The translations under genes and the position numbers were made by a program. The notes under the pieces are model-generated. The model saw only the letters and a program-made list of their open reading frames with translations, made no database searches and was not told the origin of the DNA. A stretch of DNA of 64,000 nucleotides from NCBI RefSeq assembly GCF_002443255.2, contig NW_019211460.1, forward strand, positions 24,658,882 through 24,722,881. The letters run 5' to 3'. Positions 1 to 14,198 of the stretch are shown here, one piece after another. Each line of letters begins with the position of its first letter. Positions within the stretch are counted from its first letter, which is position 1. The DNA is from Varroa destructor. Taxonomy: Eukaryota; Arthropoda; Arachnida; Mesostigmata; Varroidae.

Positions 1-2940
1 ACAAACACATAGACGACCGCAGCCACATAATGCGCACTATTCTGCTGCAGGCAGACACGCACATCTCTCAAATACTGCCATAGCCAACAAAATAAAATAA
101 AAACATACCTCCTACTATGACAACTACTATCACCTTCAGGCCACCACCTCAGTATCCTGCAGAGACAGCAGCAGGAACTATGCTGCTGGTCTTTCTCACC
201 AACAGCAGCGCCAACTTCGATCCTTTTTTTCTCACTTTCCAGTAAGCGTGAGAAAACTAGAAAATGAGAACCGAACGTTAATTTAAGGATTCGTGTTAGA
301 CTTCTCTAGCACAGTAGCAGTACCTTCTTCTCTGTCCGATACTCTTCCGTTTTGTTCGTTCCCTATTTTGTACGTTACTTCCTGCACACTTAGAACCTTG
401 TTGGACAGGATCAATCCTGCCATTGTCTTTTTGCTCATTTTCCTTTATAACTCACTGTGCATCTGCAGCACTCATAGCCAGAGGTGTGGGGACGTACATC
501 GGTGTTACCTAGCAGCGTGCGTAAATGTTACCCTCTGCTTCTTTGTGCCCGCTCGGTTAATGCTAGTGGATGGTAATGGTGGTTTCTTCGGCTCGAGGGA
601 AGCCTTCTTTCAAGATCCTCAACAACCAGCCGACCGAATAGCGACCAGAAAGCAACCTACTCTGTGTGGATATGACCCTGCAAGCCACGATGCCTCCTTG
701 CAACGCAACCATGCTTGCTCCTATATGGAAGGTGTCAGTGAAAGAAATTGAGAACACAGACTAGCGGACCCGTGAGTGTCTGTTTGTGTGTGCAACAGTA
801 GCACCCATGCGAAGGCAACCGCGGTAGAGTAGCGTACGACGAGGTTTCCGCTGGCCAAGCTGGGCAAGGCAGTGTTAGATAAGTTATGCGGTGTGGGAAG
901 AGGCTATCGAGGGCTACTGCCAAACTGGGGGCAGCGTAGCGTTGACTAAAGCAAAAAGTAAGGGATGGGGTGAGTAAGGACGGGCACCCTTCAAGCGTAG
1001 GGGTGCTCTGGTTGGACGCGCGCCTTCGGAGGGCAAACAGAAGAACGCACATCGTTGGCCAAACAACAACCAGACCGGACCGAGTACTGCCCTTTCTTGG
1101 CTCATAGGGTCGTAGGGTAGCCGATGAGGGTGAGGGCCGAACGCTGCTAGCCACTACCGCTGCTGCCCAGCGGGACAGCAGAGTAGCGGCAGGCAAGCAT
1201 GGGTCGCCAATCCCTAGTACAAATAGGCTTTATTTGGATTGTCAAAGTAGCCAGCCGATCGGCTAGCTCAACCAGCCCACGGGCGGAGGAACCTACCAAG
1301 TACCAAGCGGATTCGCAGGCTGCCGGTGCTTGCTGAAGCATCCGGAAGCCATATCCCAAACGTCCTCGCCACCCAAAGGCAACAAACGAACGGCCGCAGG
1401 ATAAATTTGTAGGCAGAAAAGGCAAGGCATAGTGCTTCGGGATAAGGCAACTCTGGCGAGGAGCCATCATCACAAAAGCATTCTATTCGATTTGCGTACC
1501 CTCTGTCCCTCAGACGGTTTGTCTGTTTGTTCGTTCAGCCACCGAATTTACAGAACTGTTGAGTGAGAATTCGAGCCGACTGAAGCGCTGACCAAGCTTT
1601 GAAAGAGTAGAAAACAACACAAATCAGACATTACTAATATATCCTGTGTGCGCCTAGATACACATTGGATAATATTTCCAATATACATTATATTTTTGCA
1701 TGTCTTTCGGCTGCCATTCGGAACACTGATGATAATATTTAACATTTAATGGATCTTCAACAAGCTAATGATGACTGTCCGCCTTCCTAACTGACCCAGC
1801 CTTCAGGTAAGTAGTCACGGAATTGATTGCCGATGCCTTCAAATTGTGGTAGTCTATATATATACGTGAGTGTGTGTGGGCCCAGATGTTGATGTTGCTC
1901 CGGTAATGTTGATCTATGTTGCAATTGGCTTCCGACTCATCAGCCAACTAGAGGGAAAAACCACAGGGGCTGTCGGCTCGGGGAAACGATTGCCGCCGTC
2001 GCTGCTACCACCAAGAATTCTTCTTGGAAGGAAGCACAGTCTTTTACTAGACGTTTCTAAAGGAAACCCGTCGCTACCGGAGTAGTGGCCCACTAAAATG
2101 CCACCATATGTAGTGTACCGCCTCCTCAGCCGGCTCGTACGACTCGTTTAGTCCCTTCTGACCGATTGAGCAACCGAATCCTTGCAGTTAAGTCTGAGTC
2201 AATACTAGCGTCGGCTAGCAAGCAGAAGTATTAGATGTTCCGCAGAGATGTGCTACTTGGAGCTATCATAGCTAGCCTACTAAGCGTCCGCTGAAAGAGG
2301 GAGGTTTAACTGGCAACATCTAACCGACTGATCATATACGACCCATCAGGCCACTCGGATATATTAGAATTGCAAGCAAAGCCCATCGAATACATCAAAC
2401 GCCCGTTTATGTTGATATATCCTTCTTCACAGCTAGCTTCCCACAGCCTGTCAAACAGGCTGGCCGTTAAGGACAGGGGTAACGGCTGATAAGGTCAACC
2501 TGAGCGAGGCAAGCAGACGTCTTAGGAGAAACATTTTAGGTAAAATTTTTACCGACTGGCATTTGATATATATACGCTTCTTCTCGATCTAGTTTCAAAG
2601 TGCTAGTGCCATCTGCGTCAATTTACCGTCCGATTCAGTTCCGCCTAACTATGCTTGACCACGTCCGCGTTCTCCGAGCTGATCGGCGGATAAGGTCCGA
2701 TTAGAAATGCTACAAGATCCCGCTACAGAATCTCACACTACAAAACAGGCGAAGAGTCCGCTAACCACCAGATCCAACGGCATATAAATCGTGTTGGCTG
2801 CTTGTACAACTATATTAGTATAGCAACTATAAAAGATGGAATCAGCCTTTTTAGTTTTTTCAAGCTTTGTGAGCGATCTACAGTCACTTACTGGAAACTT
2901 ACTGAAAACTATTCGTTTAATATTTGTATATATAAAGAAA

Positions 2941-2963
2941 TATATATATATATATATATATAT
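2941..2963. repeat. (TA)n microsatellite
   Basis: Uninterrupted TA dinucleotides for 23 bases. Confidence 0.95.
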
Positions 2964-5387
2964 CGCAAAACAGATCTTGTCGTAGAAACGTAGTGTTGAA
3001 CAACAGGTTTCAGTGTGTTCAGAGTCCTCAATGTGGTGATATTTGTGCTACGATTAATCGTCGTACTATAGTTACAAACATGTACATGTTGTTATTGCAA
3101 CCATAAATGAAAACTGATTCTAATATAATGCAGGGTAAAACATTTCGCGTAAAACATTTTATCATGTACATACTATGAATTAATACCCCAAATCAGTTAT
3201 GGCCTTGATGACAGCAGAGTTTTACATACGACCAGCACATTTCCTACCACGGCACTTGTTTTCATAAATATAAGGTTCCATCCACTGCCTTTTACTATAC
3301 ATAAAATCCAGCTCATGGTAATCATCGGCATCGTTTTTGATGGTATCGGCGTCGGTGGTATAGGCAACGATCGCCTCCTATCTCGGCAATGTATTCTTAC
3401 CAATAAAAATCGATGCCGATGGCTCGCGCTGGTAAAGCGAGGAAAAGCGGGCGAGCGGGAACTGTCATGCAGAGACAGTCTTTGAGTACGTGCAAAAGCC
3501 TCCATCTCGCTAATGGAGAGATCGGGCAGAGACCGTGAGCCCCAAGACGCAAACACGAATTTCTTGACGGTGACGATACGGGACGGGCAGGGCTTCGATG
3601 AACGAGACCGGCAGATGCGCTCACCGTCAGCGCACCACCAAACGCGAACGGTGCCCCTGTTACTGCGGCTCCTGCTGAATTCTCGGTGAGAGCAACGGCG
3701 AGGCAGCGATCGTAACCGGTAACACTTTTTTCTACTAGGGTTCCACTAACTGCCTCTCACTTTAGGACAGGCAAACGAAGACCTTGGCGGCTAGTACAGT
3801 GCATAGGGGCAGTAACTCTCATGTGGGCAGCAGGGAAGCTAGGGCCCGGATCCACTACAGCAAATGACAAAATGGAGACAGTAGTGTTTGCGCACGCGCT
3901 GGTACGCTACTATAGCAGTCGTCCGTCAGAGTAGAAAAGAGTAATAAAGCGGGAGTGAGCGAATCTCATCGACTGAAAAGAACACAAAGATGGCAGCCAG
4001 CGTCTCGAATAGTGCAAGTGGGGTTACGTCAGAGAGAGAAAAAGAGCTTGGCGGAGCGGCAGCAGCTTTGCTTACGACCGATGGTGAGCTCGTCGGCCTC
4101 TGTCACCGTACGCGTGGTAGTAGAGGCGCGCAACTGGGATATTGGGAAAGGCAGGGATTAGAGCGCCAAAAAGAGATCGACGGACAAATGTTTTTTTTTT
4201 TCATTTTTCCATTTTGTGCTGTTCTGACCTTATTCTCGCTGTCTGTGACGAGTGGAATTTTGTCTTAATATACACAGATCACCGCAAAACCCGCCACGAC
4301 GCGGATCCGCCGCCGACATATGAGTGACGCCTTCGGCTACTCTGCTTATGACTGCCTCCCCTCGAAAGTTCTTCGCTCGTTTCCCCAGCCTTCCGCTGGC
4401 CGTTGGAGCTGTCGTAAAGAATCACCATATTTACTTCAAGGAACTATTGGATCGGCAGAAATAACTTCTCGTTACTATGACTCACGCGACCAGAATGGCT
4501 GGAAAAGGAAGGCTCGAAAAGACGCGAGCAAAGACAAAGGAAACACTGTTTATGTACAGCTAGCACATAAATGGGGCGAACAACAAAGGACTGCAACCGG
4601 CAAATCGTAAAATCGAATCGATGTTGCGAGAAAGGTTGTGATCTCTGAGAGTCGCAGCGTTTGCCAGGTATACTAAATGGTTTTTGTAATTTGCGCAAAG
4701 TTCTATTGATTTTCTGAAGATAACAGGAAGTCGAACGTTAATCTACGTGATCATCTGTTTAGAATGTGGTTACAAAAAACCATTAAAAATCACGGGGTCT
4801 AAATCATCAAAATCATTATTGGTATCGATATTCATTATGATTAGGTCATCAAATGTATCTCGTAAAAGATATAGACACATTCGTATTGCAAGTCCAACCT
4901 TCCATTGTTTCCAGAACTGCTATAACAAGGAAGCACAGGTGACGATCGTGCAGACCTATCCACAGTGAGAAGTATAATATTTTAAATAGTAAAAGCAACT
5001 ATTATTATTCGTTTGAACCCTTCATGTATGACTGTCTCTCGGCTAGATTTCTTCTCACATTGTACTTGGAACCAGCGAAGGAAACAGTCTTTTGGTCTTC
5101 AAATTAGCTTTTTTCTGGTCTATAGTCAATTCAATAGTGTATCGTAGACTTCGCGTCTGGCTAGCCAAAAGGTAGATTAGGCAGCCTTATAAAATATCAT
5201 TCGGCAATGTCACGTAAAGCAGGGAGGCACAGACGGTGCCTTTGGTGGAAACGAGGACGTGGGTGTGGGCGCGGTATAAGTACGGCCCGCATATACGCAG
5301 AAAAGATCCAAATGGAAACTATCGAGGCCTAGATCCAGAGGCTGGGGGAATAGCCCAGAAAACCTCTGCCTAATTAGGGCAGGCCCA

Positions 5388-5403
5388 CCTCCTCCTCCTC
5401 CTC
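5388..5403. repeat. (CCT)n short microsatellite
   Basis: About five CCT units in a pyrimidine-rich stretch. Confidence 0.85.
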
Positions 5404-8400
5404 GCCCTCCAGGGCCCTCGCCACTGAAGTATCCTGTGTTGTTCGCGACAACTAGTTATGAGTGAGTGTTAAAACTTAGTATAGGTCGGAATAGAAAGTC
5501 TAGGACAAAAAGGCCGCTTCGGCAAAAGGCGTCCTTGCTTACCAACCGGACAAGTCATCGTCGGAATCGTAGCTTGGGTCGTCGCAAGCGAACGCTTTAT
5601 CTTTAAACCAGCGTAATGGATGCAGTACCCCGTGCATATTCCACTTAAAAGGCAAGCTTATAGATCACAAATGCAAAACTCTTTAAGATTGATGTGCAAC
5701 TAAAAGGAAACTACAGATAGCCAACCCCTTAACGACGGTTAAAGTTCTCGAACAGAGGGTAGTATAATGCATTTGACGCTGTTCACTATCCACACTGTCC
5801 CTAGAGAATTTTGGCAATCCCTCAACATGCTATCTGTCATCCTACAATACTGTTATATGCATAGCCAGTGGCAATAAGTTCATAATAACAAGCTAACACC
5901 CGGAGAACATTCAAATTCACTGTATTTCCCTCGTAGCAGCACGTAAATGGGTCTGCTGGGTAGCCACTCAACAAACACAAACTGATTCGCTTTTGGCCTG
6001 TCTGTGTGTAGACGCCACAGGTCCGGCACAAACCGGCTAGGTGGCTATGAGGCCGACGGCCAGGGCAGCCATAGTTAACAGGCTCATGAGCTTAACACAC
6101 CAGCGAAACCACGACTACTACAATCGCATACACATGAATTTTTCACTCCCTAACATGGTGTTCGCTTAATTCATAGCAAACAAACATTTCTTATTCTATT
6201 TTTCCATTGTTGCTTGCTCATCCTGTGTTAGCTTGTGAGGTAGAGGTATCCGTGGGCTAGTCCATGGAGCAGCGCGCCAGTGCCAACCTGCGTGCGGTCT
6301 GCAGGCCTCCTTGCTTTTGGAGTTACTCGCTAGTGCGTCCTTATGATGTTCAGGATCTTCCGCTATCAAATGATTTACCGCTTAATACCATACATAAGCC
6401 AGTGGTGGCTGCAGCAGCAGTTAACAACGAATAAATAAGCAGTACAGTTATGTGCTGTGAGTACGCTGCCCGCGTTGTGTTGCGGATGTGTGTGAGTGTT
6501 TTCGTTCACACTTACGTTTATGTATCGACGAAATGAGTAACTCATTGCTTTTCAATGAGTAGTAAGTGGGCGGTGGACGAATCGTTTGCGTCAGACGCAA
6601 AAGCGATGGTTGGCAAAAGCAAGAGCAGCGGTAAAAAGAAATATAGGACGAAAAGGGATGACCATACATAGAAGGGTCGGGGGATCAAACAGCAGGATAA
6701 AGCTTCGGGCTGTTGTTGCAGCAGTAGTAAGGCGATGGCAGGGTAATATGGGAATGGTAGGTACCGGCAAGACCAGCCGCAGCAGCGGCACTGTAATTTG
6801 AATGGAACGTCACCCACAGACACCTGCCTGGGGCGGAAGTTGGCTGCTGCTGAAGCTATGAAATCGTTCGTCCGTCTACTTACTTGCGGGACAGCAGCTG
6901 CAATCATCAGCAAGCAAAAAGGCAGGCAGGCAGGCAAGCCAAGCATTAGACAGGCCCTTGTTCTCGAGTTTTAGCTTCCTTTTACCCCCTAAGCGGCCCA
7001 TAGACCTTCGCCATCTTTTCTCCTTTGCCTCGCCTACCCACACCGTTCATTCGTATTTTTGTCCAGTGCAGGCATCGCGGCGCGTTACTGCTTGTAGCTG
7101 CTGTTCGTTGCTGCTAAAATGCTTTACGCGGGAAGCAAAGGAGGGGAATCGGATCTGCTGGCATTTCGCTCAGTCAACAGCATTGGCTGGTAGCGGGTTT
7201 CTGCTCGCTTTCCTTGTCTTCCTCAGGGCACGCCCCTGGCGGAGACCAAAGTATAGAAGAGCGGCCGAACAACTGCACAGACGAAGGAAAGGGACTTCAA
7301 CGAAACAGTATGATGGCATCGCCAGATGGACTTGTCACTAGTTCTCTTTTTTAAGTTCTTGTTTTTTTTTTTTTAAATTTATTTATCTTTATTTTCTCGC
7401 CTTTCTGTCATCTTAATATTACCCAATCAACCGAAGCTAGCTTGCGGGCTGCCCTGCACTGGAATTATTCCTGCTCTTACTGTTCGTATTCTACATCATA
7501 TCCATACAGGCCACCCGCTACTTCTCTCGGCTGCTGTGTGTATTATGTCACAGCACTAAATTACGAAAACAAGCACAACGGAAAATTTGCGGTACATGCT
7601 GCTAGATCAATCAACGTCGATGGGCTCTCGGGCTGCCAAAAGAAGACACTTAGTCGAACTTGACATCCGACTCCCCCTTAACACCATTGCCCACCACCGC
7701 TATCCACTGTGATCGTTCCCGCAACTGTCATGGGGACTACACCTCTAGCAATATTGTAGCAGTGGTAGCGGTAACGGGAGAGGACCCGTCTGTTCTTAGA
7801 AACGCTGCTTTTGCTGTTTTCGCCGAACGCCATTGTTTGCGTCATTGCCGTCCACTGCTCACGGCGGCGGCTGCGGCAGCAGCAGGAGATGAAGCGGTTT
7901 TAGACGCTTAGACTCATCAGTGTAAATGATAGCTAACGCTGTTGTCATTCGCTCTATTTTAGGAACTATGTGCCACCTTACTTGCAGATTAAGCCGGCAC
8001 TGCCGTTGCCGTTTACATTGCAGCAGCAATAGTAGCAAAAGGGTGGCTCAGCCGACTATTAGTCGCCAGCTTGCCTGCCACAAAAAAGGATCACCTAGGT
8101 GGATCAAACGAAGACAAAGAATGACCTGGTGTAAGTGGCTTGAAAGGAAGGGGCCTGGCCTCTTCCAGTGATGCTTTGCTGTTCTTTTTGGAGGGTGGTG
8201 AAAAATTACCACCTGAGGCGTTTAGCATGACGAGCTGCTGCAGCCTAAAGCGTAAAAAAAGAACATCGAAGGTAAATAGGTAGTTGGTAGATATGATAGG
8301 TCTGCTCCGGCAGTTTCTGCCACTGCTGCCACAGTCGTCTAGGTCCGGCTAACTCTGCCGGTTAACACTACTGCCAGAACGGGCATCGCTTCCGAAGGAG

Positions 8401-8412
8401 CACGACAGTCTT

Positions 8413-8425
8413 GGGGGGGGGGGGG
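8413..8425. repeat. Poly-G run
   Basis: Thirteen consecutive G residues. Such runs can form G-quadruplex structures and are prone to sequencing length error. Confidence 0.95.
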
Positions 8426-9558
8426 ATCCATCGATGTAGGCCGAAAAATCAGGCCTAAACAGGCTAGGCCGAGACCTGAACATCCATAGCTTCCAAGAGA
8501 ATGTGGCTCAAATGACTGACTGCCCATTACCTTCTATATTTGCTTTTTTTCGGCTAGGTACCACTGCTACCCCTACAACTGCAGTTGAGTAGAACTAGTA
8601 CAACTGCCTAATTTGATTAAAGTAATTTGACTGCTTCGAGTAACCTCACTTATCCTGAATCAGTACTGCTGATGACAAAACGCGCCACTGCTACTGCCCT
8701 TGATGTGGCTGCAGTCGCCTGGAAGTGTTTGAGACAAGCCAAAGAGTGATCGGCGGGATTGAGGCATCGGCTATCTAGTCGGCTCGCTGCCTAATCCTGC
8801 CGGTGGCAGTGGTTTTGATTTCTAAGAGCGCAGATGCGCGAAAGAAAAGATAAGAGTAAGCTCAGATGATCGGAAAGCAGACACCAACCGCTGACTGATT
8901 TGCTGGCACTGCTGCTTTTCCTGCGATCGATCTGTCTCGTTGAACGTCACTCTTATGACAGTGCAGCATTAGTAGTTCAGTCGCCTTCTCTCTCTCGTTT
9001 CCTAGCTCGCAGCCACTTGCACGCCCCCTGTCGGTATGTACCCAATCTGTCACTTGATAAGCACTGTACTTTGTTCAACAACGCTAACCTGTCTACACAG
9101 ACTTTTACGTCTCTTTTGACTTCTCTATAAGCTAGTTCCAACCCCTTTACTCTAACAGATACGCTCGTCTCTGTCGCAACTCTGTTGCATTGTTAGTGAC
9201 GCTTCGTGAGCATTCTGCCTCATGACCCTGAAAGGTAGAACGGTAAGTCTTAAAAATCTCGAAACTTATGAATATCCACAGGGTAACATCGAGGCACGTA
9301 CAAGCATGTATGATGGTCGATTAAAGATCAATAAATGGTCTTACGAGTTGATGGACTTACAAGGTACAGCCTTGTAGCCCTACTCAACATATATTGTTCT
9401 GTAAAGGTATGCATAAACGCATGGTTACGGACGTTACCGCGAGGGTGCCTACAGACGGGTCTTTATAGGTTGATTCGAGATAGTCTAACTGTAACCTTGA
9501 CTGGTTAGGCAAATAACGCTAGGGTGCTGAAGCAAAACACTAGTTAACGCCAGTCGAC

Positions 9559-9574
9559 GGGGGGGGGGAGGGGG
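9559..9574. repeat. G-rich run
   Basis: Sixteen bases that are all G except one A; G-quadruplex-prone. Confidence 0.9.
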
Positions 9575-12275
9575 TAGATGATTTTCGTGCTGAATCTTCG
9601 ACTTTATCGCTGTAAAATGGTCATTAGTTATACAGGTGACGGGAAGTAGGACTTAAAGGCCCTCCGCGCACACCAACGGGCCGCAAAGCGCTGAATGGAC
9701 CGCTGGTCATCAGGTTGTCTTTTTCGTCGCTGTCTTTTGGTGAGCCTGAAATTCCAAGGCTTAGGGTTCCTTCCCTTTAGCTTATCCGTCATAGTGCCCT
9801 GTGGTCACTAACAATCGCCGCTCGAATTCCCTGTAGGCTACGGTCTCAGGGTTCTCTACTGTCTAACGAGTCGACGGCAGAAGCTTGTGGCGGGCAACTC
9901 GTGTTTCCCCTTGGTTATCCTATTCGCAGTTGGGTCAGAGGAGCGCAGAGGTCGAGGGCAGTGGCTAGGAACGGCGACGAAGGTGAAATGGCATAGGTGC
10001 CGCGTAGAGATAACCAATTTCTCGCTGCTGCCATAGGGCTGCACACCTAGCTCACTCTCTAGACCACTACCGTTGCCCCAGTAGACGTCACTGACACCGT
10101 CGGCATGGCCCTACATCGTACCAACGACGAAAACCTGACCGCTCAGCCGTATAATGACTAAAAAGATTCCAAGCCTAAAGCCTTCTCCGCCTCCAGACAG
10201 ATTCAAACGTTCCTGAACTCACCACTGTACTATCGTCCAGATCTCCACAAGTATTTCTACAGCTACGAGGACTACTAGAGCAACTACTACCGCAAGTACT
10301 AAATCTATAATACCACTAATAGCGACTCCAGCTACATCATCGGTATCCGCTACACCTACGACCGTGGCCACAGTCTCCAACCGTGTCAAGTTTTTTGACG
10401 TGTGGGGAAATCTCCATCCGCCTTAACCGGCAGACGTCGTGAGAAGTTTAGCTCTCAGTCCTCGATCTGCTCAGAACCCGCAAGCAGCGCTGCGCATGCT
10501 GTGGCCCACACCGGCTGCTCCCCAGAGGATAGATATGCTTCCGCACAATCTCCCGTGCACCCCCCAAACTATGTAGTCCTAACGATGCTCCTCTGTATGT
10601 AGATACATGTGCTGGCTGGCCTTCGCGTTTACTTTCACAGGGATAGAGAGGACTAGGGTTCATCCTTTCAGTTCAGATATATGGCGCACGATACGCACAC
10701 CCGCATGCACACAGGCGCAAAATCGCTAGAGCTCATCGCGTATATGTTAACTATACATTTAGCTAAAACATCGTTCTCAGATATTTTGACAGTATTGATA
10801 ACTGATAATAATTCATAAAACACCGATAACGAGCACAGTGTAACGATTATAAAGTAAATAAAGTCCTTGGACATTCTGCAATGGATATACACACGTAAAC
10901 ATGTAGGATTACAGAACGCTACCTTTTACTTTCACTCATGTCAGTTTCTCGTCCTCGTTCGCAGGCTGCATTTCTGTTTCAAGGCTATAACGTTTCAGCA
11001 GAGGCTGCAGGACGAATTGCTATAAAAGCACAGTAAGGGAACGTGTTTCTATTGCGGTTCTGGAGTTATGTGGGCGCAAGCGGCAAAAGTAAGACGAACG
11101 AAACGTTTGCCAAAGGACAGAGAAGGTTTGTTGGTGCCCTATTCGAAAACAACGTACATTGTCTAAACAACAGCGTCTATGCCAGGCACAAATTTCCATC
11201 TGCTGGGTTGCGTGGCTGTAGCACAAGCAGCCCACAAAGCTCTCAGGAGCAGAACATCGAATTTGTTGGGTTGTCGATTTCCCGACGGCCACCCCGAACA
11301 AGGAAAGTGGCAAAGCGAAAAAATGGTTGACAGACTGAGTGGCCAAATGGCGGAGAGAAAGCCACAATAGAATGAAGCGGGAAAGGCAAACACCAACGAA
11401 CTTCGTCAGTGGTCTTGGATCGTCCTAGAAGGTTAACCCCAAGAAAGATGAACGCATTTCTACACTCCTCGCTGGCAACGTTTGCCGCTGCTAATACAGC
11501 CCTTAAGGGAGACTTATCTCATCTGTAACTTCTGTTTTCTTTCTATATTGTGGCTCTACAGCACCACTATTCACTTGGTGTTAATTGAGAATATCCCGTT
11601 GAATAGGCCTAATCGCCTTTCAGAGAATCCTGCTGGCTGCGGAAAGCCAGCGCAGCGTACCACTCGTGGTCGACTTTGCTACTCTGATTGTTGAGGTTTG
11701 GCAGCGGTTTCGGTATGTTCTTCTCGGAACCTTTCAGCAACCCTTGCACGTGATACTATCACAAAAATAAACTTGCTTTTGTGCCGAGAAAGAAACGAAA
11801 CCTTCGCCATCTAATGCGACAACAATTATCCGTCAAGTGCATGTTGGACATAGATCGTGTGGCGATTCTGCTACGGCTACAGCATTGGAAAATACGAACG
11901 CGTAATTCCGTAATCTGCACGAACAAAACAACGAGTGCTTATTCGTAACCATCGATCGAACCAGCTGTTGTTGCTTGGTCGACATAATCATGAGGCCGAT
12001 CCGAACTTCGTTATTGCAACCGATGAGACGAAGCTCTAAAATAACAATGAAGTTTTCTTCGAAAAAAAAAAAAAGAGTTCAGTAAAGCCTGTCAGTCTTG
12101 TACTGATCTTTAGTCGGTACAAATAGTTAGGGAAAAAGAATAATGTCGCTTCCAGGGTACACTAATAGACCGCCTACTTGCCTGAAGCCACTACGATTTC
12201 GAGCGATATATTTTACCATCGTTCGATTAGTTCTTGATTATAGAACACCCACCACGAGTTGCTAACAAATAAAAA

Positions 12276-12286
12276 AGATGGCGCTA
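12276..12286 (+). promoter_or_regulatory. CTCF-like insulator motif
   Basis: AGATGGCGCTA matches the arthropod CTCF core (AGATGGCGC). There is no gene or hairpin beside it to support a function. Confidence 0.18.
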
Positions 12287-13213
12287 CGCGATATTTATGT
12301 TCTTTCGACGACAGTTGTCGCTCGTTCCTTGATCAGTTCTGTTTAATGCTGACAAATGTATTTGCTACAGAATAAACAGAACCGTCCAGGACCGGCAGTT
12401 ATACTGTGTACCGTTTTGTACGCTAAGTAAGAAAAAAATAAACGAGAAACACCACAAACAAAATGCAAAAGTTTGCTTCTACAAACATATTGGTAAAAAA
12501 AAAAAAAAGACAAAACGTTTGGTGCTTACGATATCGGCGCCAGTAACGGTGGCCGGGCCGCCAGTAACGTATCATATAGTAGAGCCCAGACATAGCAAAC
12601 CGAAGGCGACAAAGCGATGGAGATAAATGAACAGAAAATTAGAAGACAGATGACAAATTGTACAAATGCAGACATTTATTCTGCACGAATGTGTCACAGC
12701 ATTGGAAGGAGCGAATCCAGCGATGCCCAAAACGCTAGGTGAAACAACGAGAACAGTCAGATACACTTAGCGAGCAGCATAAGAAGCGGTGAGTGAATAG
12801 GCGAACAAGCCTAGAACTACATGACGCATGGAAACGACAGGCGGCGAGAACGACAGCATGAGATAATCATCGTGACCGCAATTATCATAAGAAAAGGTTT
12901 GTCTACACGAAGATATTGACAGCATTGGCCTCCTCAATATAGGCATTATGTTATCTAAGCGATACCGGCACAGAACGTGCGCTGATTCGTATGTGTCGTT
13001 GCAAATCATGGCAAGAGAGACTGGCTCATAGGACAGTCTCCGGCCTCTACTTAAAGTTTCTAGCTGACAAGACCAGCTACTTCAATGACGAACGTGAGCT
13101 GTGATCAGATGGTCATAAGAATTAAGAGCCGTTGCTGCTCTATGCTTATGTATAATGTAAGAGTAGAAAATCAAGAGGCTGCGGGCCTTGGTCAGATACG
13201 TCTATATCTTGTA

Positions 13214-13229
13214 ATATATATATATATAT
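13214..13229. repeat. (AT)n microsatellite
   Basis: Eight AT units. Confidence 0.9.
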
Positions 13230-14182
13230 GGATAACAGAAGCGATCGCACCGATACAATGGTCTTTTATGTCGTTAGAAAGAACAGCAGGGCAACCTATA
13301 TGTATAATTTGTTGATTTTCAGTTGCGTCCGGTCTTCTTTCACATCTATCGATGAAAGCGAATGCTCTCTTGTGAAGACGAACGTTCATTACTAATACAA
13401 ATTTCCAGTGCTTGTCCTGGTCAACTGTGTTGGGAGTCTGCTGTTCAATGAACCGCTTAGCAATCCAAATGGACCGAGTACTACTGTCAAGCTCTGCCAT
13501 GCAGGCGCTCTGCTGACCAGCCAACAGAGACAACAGAGAAACACCCCATATTAATGACTGCATTGGCGAACGGTTCGTGCGTTACTAAAATTCGACGCAA
13601 GCTGACTTGCTTTCTCGCGTATTTGTAGTCCTTTTATACTTATGCCTTGTACCTCTTGCCCTAAACCCTTCACCCCCCTATAATGGATGGATATTAAGTG
13701 TTAAGTGGTGCTCTGGCCTGCAGGAATACTTTGTTTAAGTAGATTACCGTGAACGAGATAAATTTAAGCAACACGACGTTACGCCCCAAGAAATATTTTT
13801 GTCTGCTGTAATTAAGCTCGATGTTGTTGGATGGGGATTTACCCTTGTTGGTAGCTCGTTACTGTAGTAAGTTGGAACAATTTGACCGCAGGGGAGGACC
13901 ATCATCGGTCAAGAGCGACCACAATCGCAGCTATCAACAAAGGGGTGCGTTGCTACTTCCATCTTTAAGAAATTATTAACTAAGGCATTTAACGACGAAT
14001 ATTTTTAACTTTTAGTAAGTTTCGCTTAAAGATCACAGAAGTCCTACATTAATGGGGCGATGGTAAAAGATTATTCATCCACAATATATTTGTTTTCGAC
14101 AACCCAATATGTGTGTTTATTTGCTTTTGTGGGAATATTCATCTAGAACTCCCTTATCTATTCTAATCTCTCTAGCTAGACT

Positions 14183-14198
14183 GCCGCCGCCGCCGCCG
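14183..14198. repeat. (GCC)n microsatellite
   Basis: Five GCC units in otherwise AT-rich DNA. Confidence 0.9.

Noticed and set aside
293..1196. Two frames of about 152 codons, one per strand
   Set aside because: Cys/Ser/Leu/Arg-rich noise composition with nothing to support splice or start sites; length within chance.
2444..2462. 8-bp perfect hairpin with 3-nt loop
   Set aside because: Short hairpins of this size are expected by chance in 64 kb; no T run or promoter beside it.
11998..12040. Frame reading ...A-T-D-E-T-K..., recalling a transposase D-E motif
   Set aside because: Only a few residues match, a stop follows at once, and no terminal inverted repeats or second motif were found.
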